NCBI GenBank assembly: GCA_007182875.1
Contig: AP019514.1
Location: 2,852,001-2,916,000 of the forward strand
Reading direction: 5' to 3'
From: Vreelandella sulfidaeris
GTDB lineage: Bacteria > Pseudomonadota > Gammaproteobacteria > Pseudomonadales > Halomonadaceae
DNA: 64,000 bases
Shown: positions 31,045 through 41,798 of the stretch, one piece after another
How positions within the stretch are numbered: position 1 is the stretch's first letter
Layout: each line of letters opens with the position of its first letter
Notes under the pieces: generated by a model
What the model saw: only the letters and a program-made list of their open reading frames with translations
Told to the model about the DNA's origin: nothing
The model's database searches: none
Translations under genes and position numbers: made by a program

Positions 31045-31387
31045 CGCTGGCTGTTGTTCCGTGCTTCTAAAGCGCGCTGAAACTCGGCCCGGTAAGCCGC
31101 TTCATGGTGCACAGGGTCAACGGGAAAGCGGCCTAAGGCAACCGCGAGTTCAAAAATCCCGCCGCAGGTAAACCATCGCCCCGGCGGCTGACCACCAGTG
31201 CCGCGATGAAAGGCTTCTGCTGTGCAGCGTCTTCGCGCATTAATTGCTCTAACGCCTGGGTAACTTGAGCAATGGTGCGCGGCGGCGTGAGTGCTAGTGT
31301 GTTAGCCACCTGCTGATACGTCATCGGCAATGCATCACGCGGTGCGCTGAGCAGTAGCTGGCGAAGAGCGGCTACGTTATCGGTCAT
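31041..31387 (-). CDS. conserved hypothetical protein (frameshifted)
   Basis: Reading from ATG 31387 gives MTDNVAALRQLLLSAPRDAL, then MTYQQVANTLALTPPRTIAQVTQALEQLMREDAA and PFIAALVVSRRGDGLPAAGF. A frame break near 31155 then leads to FELAVALGRFPVDPVHHEAAYRAEFQRALEARNNSQR, ending at a TAA at 31041-31043. About 115 residues. The first half looks like a helical DNA-binding-type domain; the GLPAAGFFELAV stretch recurs, as I recall, in small uncharacterised proteobacterial proteins. No function is assigned. Confidence 0.65.
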
Positions 31388-31498
31388 ATATATCCTATTG
31401 TCATGGTTTAAAAGGATCACCCTGCCAATCGACACAGTATTTGTGTGAAGAAGCGGTTATGCTAAGAATAGTGAAATACGCTGTGGTAAGGAGAGAAC

Positions 31499-32266
31499 AT
31501 GGTAACGCGACTAACAACGGCACGCCTTCGTCGAGGGCATTGGCTAGGCGTACTGGCTGGCTTAGCCATTCTGCTGGTAGCAGGAGCGACACTAATGATG
31601 GCAGGCGCTGGGCCGGCTTATCGTGGCGGACTTATCAGCCTAGGCGAGGCGTTTAACTTACTGCGTAATGGCGTTTATGTCGCTGTAGCAGCAGTCGCGG
31701 TCAGCATTGTCACGCTGCTGTTGAGCATGCTGACTCATCGATCTAGGCCCGCCTTAATAGCCACACTGGTTATCGTCGCCGCTGCTGCGCTGTTTTATAT
31801 GCCGTGGCAATACTGGCAGCGCGCTCAACAAGTACCTGCTATTCACGATATCACCACCGATACCCAGAACCCGCCTGCTTTTGAAGCCCTCGCTGAGGCA
31901 CGGCAAGCCGCGCCGAATGCCGTCGCCTACCCTGGCGATGCAACTGCTCAGCAGCAACGAGCAGCCTATCCTCACATCAAGCCATTAGTGGTGGATAAGC
32001 CCCTGCAGGTTGTTCTGGCGGCCGCACAAGCCGAGGCGGAAGAGACTGGCTGGCGTATCGCCAGAATTACCGACCATCAAATAGAAGCCACCGCGACCAC
32101 GCGTTGGTTTGGCTTTGAAGATGATGTGGTAATTCGCTTAACCGAGCTGGACAACGGGATGCAGGTCGACATGCGTTCTGCTTCGCGACTTGGGGCCAGC
32201 GATGTGGGGACTAACGCAGCGCGAATTGAAGCCTATTTAAAGGCACTAGAAGCACGGCTCAAATAA
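31499..32266 (+). CDS. DUF1499 membrane protein
   Basis: Intact 255 residues. Three hydrophobic segments near the N-terminus (LGVLAGLAILLVAGATLMMA, VYVAVAAVAVSIVTLLLSML and LIATLVIVAAAALFY) are followed by a soluble DUF1499 domain (NAVAYPGDATAQQQRAAYPHI, ITDHQIEATATTRWFGFEDDVVIRL, SRLGASDVGTNAARIEAYL). Function unknown in this family. Confidence 0.83.
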   Translation: MVTRLTTARLRRGHWLGVLAGLAILLVAGATLMMAGAGPAYRGGLISLGEAFNLLRNGVYVAVAAVAVSIVTLLLSMLTHRSRPALIATLVIVAAAALFYMPWQYWQRAQQVPAIHDITTDTQNPPAFEALAEARQAAPNAVAYPGDATAQQQRAAYPHIKPLVVDKPLQVVLAAAQAEAEETGWRIARITDHQIEATATTRWFGFEDDVVIRLTELDNGMQVDMRSASRLGASDVGTNAARIEAYLKALEARLK

Positions 32267-32285
32267 CGCTCTCTTCTCGCCGTTA

Positions 32286-32648
32286 TTAATGTAAGGATTC
32301 TGGCCTGTTGCCAGCTTCACGCGCCAAAATTTGCTCGGCATCCAGGGTGGCGATGGGGACTTGATGCTGAACAGGAATATCGCCGCTCAATTGAAGCGCT
32401 TGATAGCGCAGGGCACAAACGCGTAAAAACGAGGTAAAGTTACCCAAATCGTGCCCGGCGTCGATGGATTCGTGGTATAGCCGAGTAATCATCTGTGCCG
32501 TATTCATCCCATCGCGCTGGGCGATCTCTTCAAGAATGTGCCAGAAATAATTCTCCATCCGCACACTAGTGACCATGCCATCAATACGCAGCGAGTGTGT
32601 CGCACTGAGCCACAGTTCAGGGTCGGCTTGAATAAAGAGTTTGCACAC
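32286..32648 (-). CDS. ribbon-helix-helix domain protein
   Basis: About 120 residues. The segment TSVRMENYFWHILEEIAQRDGMNTAQMITRLYHE, then NFTSFLRVCALRYQ, matches the RHH_4-type domain of arylsulfate-sulfotransferase-associated small proteins; it may bind DNA. The frame is open to 32684, but a GTG at 32648 starts VCKLFIQADPELWLSATHSLRI, the family-like N-terminus, with AGAGG 8 nt upstream, so that start is preferred. Confidence 0.75.
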   Translation of the reverse strand: MCKLFIQADPELWLSATHSLRIDGMVTSVRMENYFWHILEEIAQRDGMNTAQMITRLYHESIDAGHDLGNFTSFLRVCALRYQALQLSGDIPVQHQVPIATLDAEQILAREAGNRPESLH

Positions 32649-32713
32649 AAGCGTTACCTCTCCGAGTAGTCCGTTCAAGTTCACGCTATCAATATAGTGG
32701 GCAATAGCGCAGA

Positions 32714-32734
32714 ACGCCCGGCAAGGCCGGGCGT
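32714..32734 (-). terminator. GC-rich hairpin after the PfpI-family gene
   Basis: ACGCCCGGC / GCCGGGCGT, a perfect 9-bp stem with a 3-nt loop, directly downstream of the minus-strand gene at 32756-33331. It lacks a clear T run, so termination is probable rather than certain. Confidence 0.5.
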
Positions 32735-32755
32735 GAAAGTCAATTCGTTAAGCCA

Positions 32756-33331
32756 TTAGCTTTGCTTATTTAACAGCGCCATAAACTGCGCCAGCCATGC
32801 CGGGTGGGCAGGCCACGCGGGTGCGGTCACCAAGTTGCCATCAGTCACCGCATCAGTCACTTTCAAATTAGCGAAGTGACCACCGGCAAGTTCTACCTCC
32901 GGCTGGCAGGCTGGGTAAGCGGAGCACTGCTTTCCTTCAAGCACGTTTGCAGCGGCTAATAACTGGGCACCATGACAGATCGCAGCCACGGGCTTATTGG
33001 TCTCAAAGAAATGTCGCACCATCGCGAGCACGTCTTTGTCTAAGCGGAGATATTCAGGTGCGCGACCACCCGGCACTACCAAAGCATCGTAATCAGCAGG
33101 GTTAGTTCCGGCGAAATCGGCATTCAATGCAAAGCGGTGGCCGGGCTTTTCGGAATAGGTTTGATCACCTTCGAAATCATGAATCGCGGTCGCCACGGTA
33201 TCGCCCGAGGCTTTGCCAGGACAAACTGCATCGACACGGTGGCCGACTGCCATCAATGCCTGAAATGGCACCATGGTTTCATAGTCTTCAGTGAAATCGC
33301 CGGTGATCATTAAAATGCGCTTGCTACTCAT
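32756..33331 (-). CDS. DJ-1/PfpI-family protein
   Basis: Intact 191 residues. The class-I glutamine-amidotransferase-like fold has the nucleophile elbow [12 protein letters not shown] (Cys near 118) and [12 protein letters not shown]. Family members act as deglycases, chaperones or cysteine proteases of the PfpI/YhbO type; which applies is not visible. AGAGGAG precedes the ATG. Confidence 0.87.
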   Translation of the reverse strand: MSSKRILMITGDFTEDYETMVPFQALMAVGHRVDAVCPGKASGDTVATAIHDFEGDQTYSEKPGHRFALNADFAGTNPADYDALVVPGGRAPEYLRLDKDVLAMVRHFFETNKPVAAICHGAQLLAAANVLEGKQCSAYPACQPEVELAGGHFANLKVTDAVTDGNLVTAPAWPAHPAWLAQFMALLNKQS

Positions 33332-33461
33332 CTCAGTGCTCCTCTTATTGATCTTATGGTTATTGATCGAGTATTGAGAACACGCAAAGCGTGTGAAATG
33401 AGATTAGCAAGCGCTTAACGGCAACAGGTAGTAATTGCTTACTACTCGACAGATTCTTCTA

Positions 33462-35559
33462 CTACTCGATAGTTTCTTCCTTCTGGGGGAGTGACAAATG
33501 ACGTTGCCCTGCCGTATCGCTTACACGAAAGCGTCCTACTAGTGAGTGCATATCGCCTGCGCGATCATCCAGCGTATGGCTAGCGGTCGTGGCCTCTTGC
33601 ACCAACCGTGCGTTTTGGTGTGTGACTTGATCCAGCTGCGAAATCGCCTGGTTGATCTGGTCGATACCCGCCGACTGTTCGTGAGTAGCGCCTGCAATTT
33701 CAGTGACGTAGCGGGTTACTTCGCCGAGGCTATCTATGATCTCTTGTAGATGTTTGCTCGAAGCATTAACAAGCTGCTCGCCTTCGCTCACCTTAGCGAC
33801 ACTGTCGTCTACCAGATGACGAATTTGGGCTGCCTCTTCAGCGCTGCGTCCGGCTAATTTGCGCACTTCTTGAGCCACCACTGCAAATCCACGCCCCTGC
33901 TCGCCTGCTCGCGCGGCTTCAACAGAGGCATTCAGCGCGAGTAGGTTGGTTTGAAAGGCGATATCGTCGATGGCCTTAATAATGGAGGTGATTTTTCGCT
34001 CGCCTCTCGGATATCGCCCATGGCTGCCGTCGTGCGGGTTGACACATCCCCAGCGGCGCGTGCGCGCTGGTCAACGTTGCCACTTGCGTCTTTCGCCTGG
34101 TCAGCGTATTCAGCCGTTTGCTTCACGGTGGCTGTAATTTGTTCAAGGCTTGAAGCAGTTTCAGCCAACGATGCTGCCTGTTGGTCAGTACGCTGGGAGA
34201 GGTTTTCATTACCCGCAGCGATTTGGCGGCTGCTGGCCGCGATAGATTCGGCGCTTTCGCGAATTTGCGCCACCATACCTTCAAAGGTATCCATCATGTT
34301 ATTAAACGCTTGAGCCGTTTGGCCCACTTCATCGTTTCGTTTGAGCTCAAGACGCTTGGAAAGATCAGCGTTTTCGCCTGCGGCACCACTAATGCTTTCC
34401 ATTTGGTGGCGCATCGCCACTAGCGGACCTAGTACGCGCACCATCGTACGCCAGCCAAAGATTGCCAGTAGTGCAATAACAATCAAGGTCACCATGATCA
34501 GTAACGAACGCCCAGCGTTGGCTAATGACTCGGCCTGGGTGGCGGCGTTATCAGCCTGCTCAACGGTATACGCTTCAACGTCGCTCAGGGCCGAGCGCAT
34601 TTGCGTCATGGCTTGAGCAACATTAGTAAGCGCCGCCTGCACTTGTTCATGGAGCGCAAGTTGCTGGAAACGAAGTTCATAGACGGCGTTATCATCGGAT
34701 ATCATCAGTCCTTCCAGCTCTACGATGACCTCGCTAAGGTTATTAATCAGCGCACGCTGCTCTACCTCGGTACTCGGCGCATCGGCAATTGCCGAAAGTG
34801 ATTGACGAGCAAGCCCAACCTGCTGGGCAATTTCATTGTGACGCAAGTTGACCAGCGCATCAGAGCTCTCCATTTGCCTCATTTGGCGGCCAAGGTCTGA
34901 TAACTGCGCTAAGGCCATGCGAGCGTTACCGCTTAAGCGCCCAATATCCGCTTGCGGGGCAAACATATTATCCAGAAGCGTAGTAGGCAGGGTCGTCATG
35001 CCGTCTTCGCGCCAGGCTTCCATCAACTCACGCTGGTCATTGTCACTGCGCACCTGGGCCAGCGCTGCACGTCCGGCAATATCTTCGGCGCTAAGCATCA
35101 CTTGAGAAATAAGTGTTTGCATCGCACTAATACGCTCAGCCATTTGTGTTTGCAGGCTCAACTCTTCACGGCGTACCGCCTCAAGCGCCGTATCGCCCTC
35201 AAGCAACGCCTGGTAATGGCTATCCAGCTCACTGAGGCCTTCTGCGTGATCAACCCCACTCAATCCTTGGCGGGCAGTTTGAAAACGTTCATCTAATGCG
35301 GCTTGAGTGGTGACTGCATCAAGGCCTGTCGCATTCTCTGCGGCAAGCAGATCCGCATGCCGTTGACCAAACGCGCCCATCGTTAGCACCATTCCCCGGC
35401 TGGCATCCTGAAGCGGTAATACCTCACCGGTAATATAGCGCTGCGAGTCGATTAACCGTTGATTGGTTGTCCAGCCGGTTACCGCCAGTACCACAGCCCC
35501 AGCACGGCTGCCAGGAACAGGCTTATTAACATGGCTCTAATACTTAACGTTTTTTTCAT
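33462..35559 (-). CDS. methyl-accepting chemotaxis protein with large periplasmic domain
   Basis: From ATG 35559 a first membrane segment ([11 protein letters not shown], continuing after a frame break near 35500 as AVVLAVTGW) leads into about 320 predominantly helical, Gln/Leu-rich periplasmic residues, much longer than a four-helix Tar domain and closer to the helical bimodular class. A second membrane segment ([18 protein letters not shown]), HAMP ([15 protein letters not shown]) and a signalling domain ([20 protein letters not shown]) follow. A second break is near 34003. It ends QKEETIE without a docking pentapeptide. The binding-protein gene ends 58 nt upstream on the same strand. Confidence 0.88.
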
Positions 35560-35617
35560 TATCACTTTTCACTTGTGTCAGGGACATACCGTTAACGTAA
35601 GCCTTAATATGTCACCG

Positions 35618-36813
35618 TTATGGCAACAGGCTCGCCCACTCCACCGACTCGAAACGGCCGTTTGTGATAATGGTTGGCCAAACTGCATCGCTGGCTTGAT
35701 GATCATTACGCCCCAGGCTGAGGGGCTCTTCTAGGCCAATATCGACCGACCCTAGGCCAAGTAAGCCATCCACAATAGCGTCACGATCTGGGTTTGCTCC
35801 GGCTGCTTTTACACCTTCAACAAAAGCTTCGCAGCAAGGTAGCCTTCGAGAGATATAAAGTCAGGTTCACTACCGCGTGAATGCGTGGCTAGCGCCTGTC
35901 GGTATGCTTCTACAGCGGGTAGGTCGGCATCCAGAGGCGGCACTACTTGAGTGATAATGACGCCTTCTGACAACTCGCCAAGTTCATCCATTAGCGCTTG
36001 GCTGCCAACGAAAGAGACGTTCAAAAATACGGCATCCGGTAGGTCATTGCGTGCTTCACGAATAAAATCTGCCGCAGGCCCGTAAGTGCCCACAATAATG
36101 ACCGCCCGAGGTGTCACCGGCGCTTGCAGAATGGTCGCCAAGCCTTGGTGGATATTGCGGGTACCGCGGGTAAAACGCCCATGGGCCAGCGCGGTGATGT
36201 TTCCAACGCCATGGGAGGTTAACGCCTGAACGGCCCCATTATAGCCGGCATCACCAAAGCTATCGTTTTGGGTGAAAAAGGCTATTTCCTCAGGCAGCAC
36301 ACCCGCTTCCAAGAGCCCATTGACCATGGCTGCCGTTTCCTGCACATAACTGGCTCGGTAGTTAATCACATAGCGGTCGGGAGGTGTTTTACGTAGCACC
36401 CCGCACCGGTAAACGCGCCATAGAGCAGTGTTTCATATTCGTTATAGATGGGTATGGTGACGGTAGCGGTTGGTGTACCTACGTTGCCGATCGCGGCTAG
36501 CACTTCATCTTCTTGGATAATTTGCCGGGTATTGCTGGCAGCTTGCAGCGGTTTATACTCATCATCCCGGGCGATCAAGGCTAATGTTTCACCATTTACG
36601 CCGCCAGCCGCATTAACTTCTGCGAAGTAGGTCTCGATACCCTTTGCATGCCCAGCCCTAATGGCGCAGCGCCGCCACTGGCAGGGGCGACAATACCAAA
36701 AGTAAGCGCTGCCTGAGCTAGTGGTGAAAGCAATAACCCAGCTAATAGGGTGATACTTGTTAGGCGTTTTTTTAACAGCCTTTTGTTAACAATAGCGTTC
36801 CCATTCGTCGCAT
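35618..36813 (-). CDS. ABC-type periplasmic binding protein, branched-chain amino acid class (frameshifted)
   Basis: Peripla_BP_6-type ligand-binding protein. A signal sequence (KKRLTSITLLAGLLLSPLAQAALTFGIVAP) leads to LALIARDDEYKPLQAASNTRQIIQEDEVLAAIGNVGTPT, YRASYVQETAAMVNGLLE, FFTQNDSFGDAGYNGAVQAL, VFLNVSFVGSQALMDELG and a C-terminus read as LGRNDHQASDAVWPTIITNGRF to a TAA at 35618-35620. The start ATG at 36813 has GAGGAG upstream; a run of seven A near 36776 likely lost a base. Further breaks near 36655, 36405, 35828 and 35712. No ABC permease or ATPase gene is near; a chemoreceptor follows. Confidence 0.83.
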
Positions 36814-37071
36814 TGATCTGCTCCTCACTCGCTAGATCACTTCCCCACCCTTTAAATGGCTCTTTAGCAAACAGTTGATGAGTGTCATTAACTGCCTGCT
36901 AGATTACCGCCTGTCACTCTTTTCTATCGGCAGGAGAATATACGACTAAAGGTTAATTATCGTTAACCACTAAGTAATGATTATTGCCTGTTGTGTAACC
37001 GCTTAGAACCTCCTTGAGGAAATCACAATATTTTCTTTAAAAATCAAATTACTATCTAAAATCAGCCAACA

Positions 37072-37686
37072 CTAATCAGGCCGCTCAATGGCAAACCGAT
37101 CGCTAATGCGTATGTAATCGCTACCGGCTAGACGGCCAACCGGCTTGAGAAGATCCATATCCACATGACGGCCGTCCCAAACAGCATCATCGATATGAAT
37201 GGAAACCACCTGCGCCAGCACTAGCGTCCCGGCCAGGGGTTCATCGCCAAACCGAATCATATCGAACAGTTTGCAACCAAACGCCACTGGCGCATTGGCA
37301 ATTCGCGGTACGCTAACGCCTGGCATCGCCGCCTTTTCCAGCCCGGCCAGGGTAAACTCGTCTTGCTCCGGCGGAAGGCTGGCGCTGGTGGTATTGAGCG
37401 CTTCAATTAACGCCTCGCTACCGACATGCACGACACATTCAGCAACGTCAGTTAAATTACGCACCGTATCTTTAAGCTCACCGCTGCCATTGAGCAGCGG
37501 TGAAAACGCCAGCACGGGTGGGTTCACACTGGTGACATTGAAGAAGGAGAACGGCGCTAAATTGGCATTGCCGCGTTTATCCTGGGTAGACACCCAGGCA
37601 ATCGGCCGTGGGCAAACAGCCCCGGATAACAAGCGATAAATCACCCCGGGGCTTAAAGGAGATTCATCTAATAGGTAGTCGCTCAT
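37072..37686 (-). CDS. flavin reductase-like (FMN-binding split-barrel) protein
   Basis: Intact 204 residues of the DIM6/NTAB flavin-reductase family: YRLLSGAVCPRPIAWVSTQDKRGNANLAPFSFFNVTSVNPPVLAFSP is the FMN-contacting core. Such proteins supply reduced FMN to monooxygenases or act as oxidoreductases themselves. No partner oxygenase is in view. It lies just downstream (minus strand) of the aconitase-like gene in transcription order and may belong to that unit, being 72 nt away. Confidence 0.85.
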   Translation of the reverse strand: MSDYLLDESPLSPGVIYRLLSGAVCPRPIAWVSTQDKRGNANLAPFSFFNVTSVNPPVLAFSPLLNGSGELKDTVRNLTDVAECVVHVGSEALIEALNTTSASLPPEQDEFTLAGLEKAAMPGVSVPRIANAPVAFGCKLFDMIRFGDEPLAGTLVLAQVVSIHIDDAVWDGRHVDMDLLKPVGRLAGSDYIRISDRFAIERPD

Positions 37687-37757
37687 TTTGGCTCACTCTT
37701 CATTCGTGAAATGGCTGCTGTCTAATAGGTAACGCTACTTATTCGTCGTATACAGGC

Positions 37758-39723
37758 TTACGGCTGGCGCGCTTTAAGCTGATTAATCACACCACCGACT
37801 CGCAACAGTTCTCGCTGGCGCTCACTTAACCCGTGATGTAAACGAATCATCCCTTTGCCCACTATTTCGGCATCAAGCGTTGCGCCCTCAGCTATTTGGG
37901 CATGTAAATTTTCAATGATAACGCTATCACCCTGGGCTAATTGGTCAGCATCGTTTTCATCAATAAACGTCAAAGGCAGTGCGCCAAAACAGATTAAATT
38001 TTGCCAATGGATGCGTGCAAAGCTTTTAGCCAACACAGCCTGTAAACCCAGATAACGAGGCACAAGAGCGGCATTCTCACGGCTTGAGCCTTGGCCGTAG
38101 TTATGCCCACCTACAATAAGGTGCCCCCCAATTTACGCGTCGCGTCCGCACGTTGAGCATACTCCGCATCGACGGCTTCAAAGGTAAAAGGTGCGGAAGC
38201 ATAGATACTGCTCCAGTACGGCATCACGCGCTGACCAGCAGGCATAATATCATCGGTTGAGATGTTATCGCCCGTGACAAGCAGCACGGGAATCTCTAAA
38301 CGTTCGGGTAGTGGCTGTAGCGTCGGCAGAGCAGGTGTGTTTTCTGTTTTTTGTAGCGGCGTTAAGCGGGCTTGATCAAGCGGTAGCGGTGGCGTAAAGA
38401 CATCGCGATTAATCACCATAGCATCAGGCTCATTAATACGCGGATAATCCATTTGCATAAGACGAGGGTCGCTGATCACCCCAGCTAAAGCCGAGGCAGC
38501 CGCTGTTTCTGGACTGCATAAGAAGACGCTGTCTTCTCGCGTGCCAGAACGACCAGGGAAGTTGCGGGGTACCGTGCGCAAACTGTTGCGCCCTACCGCT
38601 GGCGCCTGACCCATTCCAATACAGCCGTTACAGCCCGCTTGGTGTAAGCGTGCACCGCTAGCCACTAACTCTCCTAAATAGCCTTCTTGAATCAAGGTGG
38701 AAAGCACTTGGCGTGACGAGGGGTTGATGTCCAGCGATATGCCATCTGCTACAGAGCGTCCCTTTACCATGCTCGATACGACGGCAAAGTCACGATAGCC
38801 AGGATTCCCCGATGAGCCAATATAGGCTTGATGCAACGGCTGCCCGGCCACTTCGCTCACCGGCACCACTTTATCGGGGCTAGAGGGCAGAGCAATCAGC
38901 GGCACCAGCGTGGATAAATCGATCACTTCTTCCACATCGTAGTGGCAACCAGGATCGGCTGCTAACGGCTGCCAATCGCCTTCGCGCCCCGGGCTGCCAT
39001 AAAGCGCCGTGTACTTGCATCACTAGGAAATACACTGGTTGTGGCCCCCATTTCGGTGCCCATATTGGCGATCACGAGTCGATCCATTGCCGAAAGCTCA
39101 TCAAGCCCTGGACCATAGAATTCGAGAATGCTGTTTTTGCCACCCGACACGCCATGACGACGGAGCAGTTCCAAAACCACATCTTTCGCCGACACCCAGT
39201 CCGGCAAACGCCCTTCTAGGCGAACGCCCCAAATCCGCGGCATGGTGATATAAAGAGGTTCTCCGGCCATGGCCATAGCCACTTCAATACCGCCTGCGCC
39301 GATGGCCAGCATCCCCAAGGCACCCGCCGAAGTAGTATGGCTATCGCAACCCACCAACGACTGGCCAGGCACACCAAAATTCTCCATATGTACCGGATGG
39401 CTAATGCCATTGCCCGGGCCTGAGTACCAAACGCCAAAACGTTCACAGGCACTTTTTAGAAATAGATAAGTCTCGGCATTGAGATGGTCGGCTTGAACAA
39501 GCCCATGATCGATATATTGCACGCTCGGCTGGGTATGCACTCTGTCGATACCCATGGCTTCAAGCTCAAGCATCACTAAAGTGCCCAGCACGTCCTGCAA
39601 TAGCGCTTGGTCGATGCGCAAGGCTATTTCACTGTCAGGAAGCATTTCACCGCTGATCAAATGATCACTGATCAACTTTTGAGCTAAATTAAGGGGCGTG
39701 GCAGAGGAGGCTTTAGAAGTCAT
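37758..39723 (-). CDS. aconitate hydratase family protein (about 655 residues)
   Basis: 4Fe-4S hydro-lyase of the aconitase/isopropylmalate-isomerase superfamily. The first cluster ligand sits in LVGCDSHTTSAGALG and the other two in AGCNGCIGMGQ; SGREGTRxD-type and swivel-domain motifs are present (NFPGRSGTREDSVFLCSPETAAASALAG, GDNISTDDIMPAG, then GGHNYGQGSSRENAALVPRYLG). Frame breaks near 38975 and 38115. At about 655 residues it is shorter than AcnA or AcnB and resembles the compact single-chain aconitases; homoaconitase-like or methylaconitate-like substrates are possible. It lies beside GntR, LysR and a TAXI transporter, suggesting carboxylate catabolism. Confidence 0.86.
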
Positions 39724-39806
39724 AGATAAAATCCTAATATTTTTATTATCATTAAAGAGAAAAGCAGCTAACTACACTGTTATTCACGTTTTTAGTTGTC
39801 AATATA

Positions 39807-40499
39807 CTAACTAATCAAAAACTCCTTATTACTTTGATTCTCTACTTGAGCTTTAGCAACCGGCTGTTTTTGGCGCATTTGAGCGGTTCGTGCCGCCAAT
39901 ATATGCGCACGCATAATGGCAGCTGCCCATTCACCATCGCTATGCTGCAAGGCTCGAATAATTTCTCGATGGTGCTGCATACTCGCCAGCAATTCCTCCC
40001 GGGTGTAGTGGTGGAAACTGCGCCGTGAAACGGGTATTTGCACAATCGTTTCTAGTAATCGTTGGAGGCGTGGGCTATCCGCCGCCGCCACTAGTTCAGC
40101 GTGAAACTGATTGTTAAGCAAGGCGATTTCATCCACTGCCCGCTCGTCATCCTGCTGACACAGTATTTCCATTTGCTCGGCAAAACGGCTCAATGTGGCG
40201 AGTTGTGTTTCGCCGACACGTTTAGCAGCTCGCCTAACTACTTGGGGCTCTAGCAAGACTCTCAGCTCAAACACTTCTTCCACGTCATGCTGTGTCCAGC
40301 CCACCACACGCGCACCATGATGAGGGATGGCCTCCACCCAGCCATCGGATACCAAACGTCGCAATGCTTCACGAATGGGCGTCCGGCTGTAATCAAGCTC
40401 CTCACCAATAGCCGCTTCACGGACATAGCTGCCCGCCGCATAGCCACCATTGAGAATGCGTTGCTTAATGATGTGATAAACACGGTCGGCGGCGGTCAT
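39807..40499 (-). CDS. GntR-family regulator (FCD/FadR subfamily)
   Basis: Intact. The N-terminal winged helix (VYHIIKQRILNGGYAAGSYVREAAIGEELDYSRTPIREALRRLVSDGWVE) is followed by an all-helical FCD domain with potential metal/carboxylate ligands (FELRVLLEPQVV, NNQFHAELVAAADSPRLQRLL, HREIIRAL, MRAHI). The frame is open to 40538; the ATG at 40499 (MTAADRVYH) is the more natural start, 230 residues. FCD regulators usually respond to organic acids. It is divergent from a LysR gene and lies upstream of the aconitase-like gene on the same strand. Confidence 0.88.
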   Translation of the reverse strand: MTAADRVYHIIKQRILNGGYAAGSYVREAAIGEELDYSRTPIREALRRLVSDGWVEAIPHHGARVVGWTQHDVEEVFELRVLLEPQVVRRAAKRVGETQLATLSRFAEQMEILCQQDDERAVDEIALLNNQFHAELVAAADSPRLQRLLETIVQIPVSRRSFHHYTREELLASMQHHREIIRALQHSDGEWAAAIMRAHILAARTAQMRQKQPVAKAQVENQSNKEFLIS

Positions 40500-40586
40500 T
40501 ACGACACTCCAGAGCGTTCCAGCGACTTTTAAATCCATTATGCCGTGTACGTCAATTCATATTCACGACTAAGGTCGCAGATCGAG

Positions 40587-40659
40587 TTGTGTACGATTTA
40601 TTGCATAGACGACCAATATAGGCCTACATTTATCAAAAATCGAGCATAGTTGCATACAA
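40587..40659. promoter_or_regulatory. candidate GntR operators in the GntR / LysR intergenic region
   Basis: TTGTGTACGA (40587-40596) and TTGCATACAA (40650-40659) both resemble the near-palindromic TTGTATACAA site recalled for FCD-type GntR repressors such as VanR. They flank the region between the two divergent regulator genes. Confidence 0.4.
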
Positions 40660-40715
40660 CTTTTATAAGAAGCTTATCGCCACTGATAGTCATGTCATAC
40701 AAATGGAGTCCAAAA

Positions 40716-41646
40716 ATGAAACTCGACCCCACGTCTTTAAGGCTATTTGTGCGAGTAGCAGAGATGGGCACCATCACCGGTGCAGCCGATGCTGAATTCA
40801 TTGCAACGTCTGCCGTTAGCAAGCGTTTAAGTGAGCTCGAATCGCATTTCAGTACGCCGCTATTACATCGCAATAACCGGGGCGTAGAGTTAACACCGGC
40901 AGGTAATGCGTTGTTACATTTGTCCCGTGGGGTGCTGCATAACCTAGAAGACCTGGACTTACAGATGCGCGATTACACCAGCGGTGAGCGCGGCATTATT
41001 CGCATTTTGCCAACATGTCAGCCATCACGCAGTACTTGCCCGGGGAGACACAGGCATTTTTTGAAAAACACCCGGATATTGGTGTGCAGCTTGAAGAGAA
41101 AGTTAGCCCGGTGATTACGCGGGAGATTATGGCGAATGGTGCTGATATTGGCATTTGCGCCAAACTCCCCATGGCTATGACTTAGCGGAATTGCCTTACC
41201 ATACTGATGAGCTGGTGCTTGTCACGCCGTTAAACCATCCTCTCGCTAACCGCGACGCCATCGATTTTCGCGACAGCCTGGAACACGCTTATGTCGGGCT
41301 GCACTCATCAAGCGCTATCAATCTTCAACTCTTAAAGGCTGCCAGCTTAGCCAATAGGCCATTAAGGCTGCGTATTCAGGTTACTAGCTACGACGCGCTG
41401 TGTTTGATGGTGCAGGCAGGATTAGGAATTGGGGTGGTTCCAAGAGGCGCCATTCGCCAATACGTGGGTGGGTTGCAAGTAAGTGTACTGCCTATTCGAG
41501 ATGACTGGGCAAAACGTCCACTATGTATTTACGTCAACAATATTGACCGCATTTCGATGGCAGCCAGACTTTTTGTAGATCATCTTATTGAATCTTCTAA
41601 TAATTCTAAACATCAGCCAACGGCAGAAAAGAGTAAAAGACGTTAA
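40716..41646 (+). CDS. LysR-family transcriptional regulator
   Basis: The HTH at residues 1-62 (MKLDPTSLRLFVRVAEMGTITGAADAEFIATSAVSKRLSELESHF) is followed by an effector-binding domain (LPYHTDELVLVTPLNHPLA, YDALCLMVQAGLGIGVVPRGAIR). The ATG at 40716 has GGAG 8 nt upstream. Frame breaks near 41018 and 41160 interrupt it; about 310 residues. It reads toward the TAXI transporter genes, its probable targets. Confidence 0.87.
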
Positions 41647-41798
41647 AACCTTCACTAATTTAGCGCTCACCTCATCCCTGCTTTCTCTATTCACGAAAGC
41701 AGGCTCATCAATCACTAATACCCAAACGCGGTAACAACGGGTATCAATAGTCTGGAGGTGGTTATGTGATACACCGCTTGAACACAAAAACAAACCGT

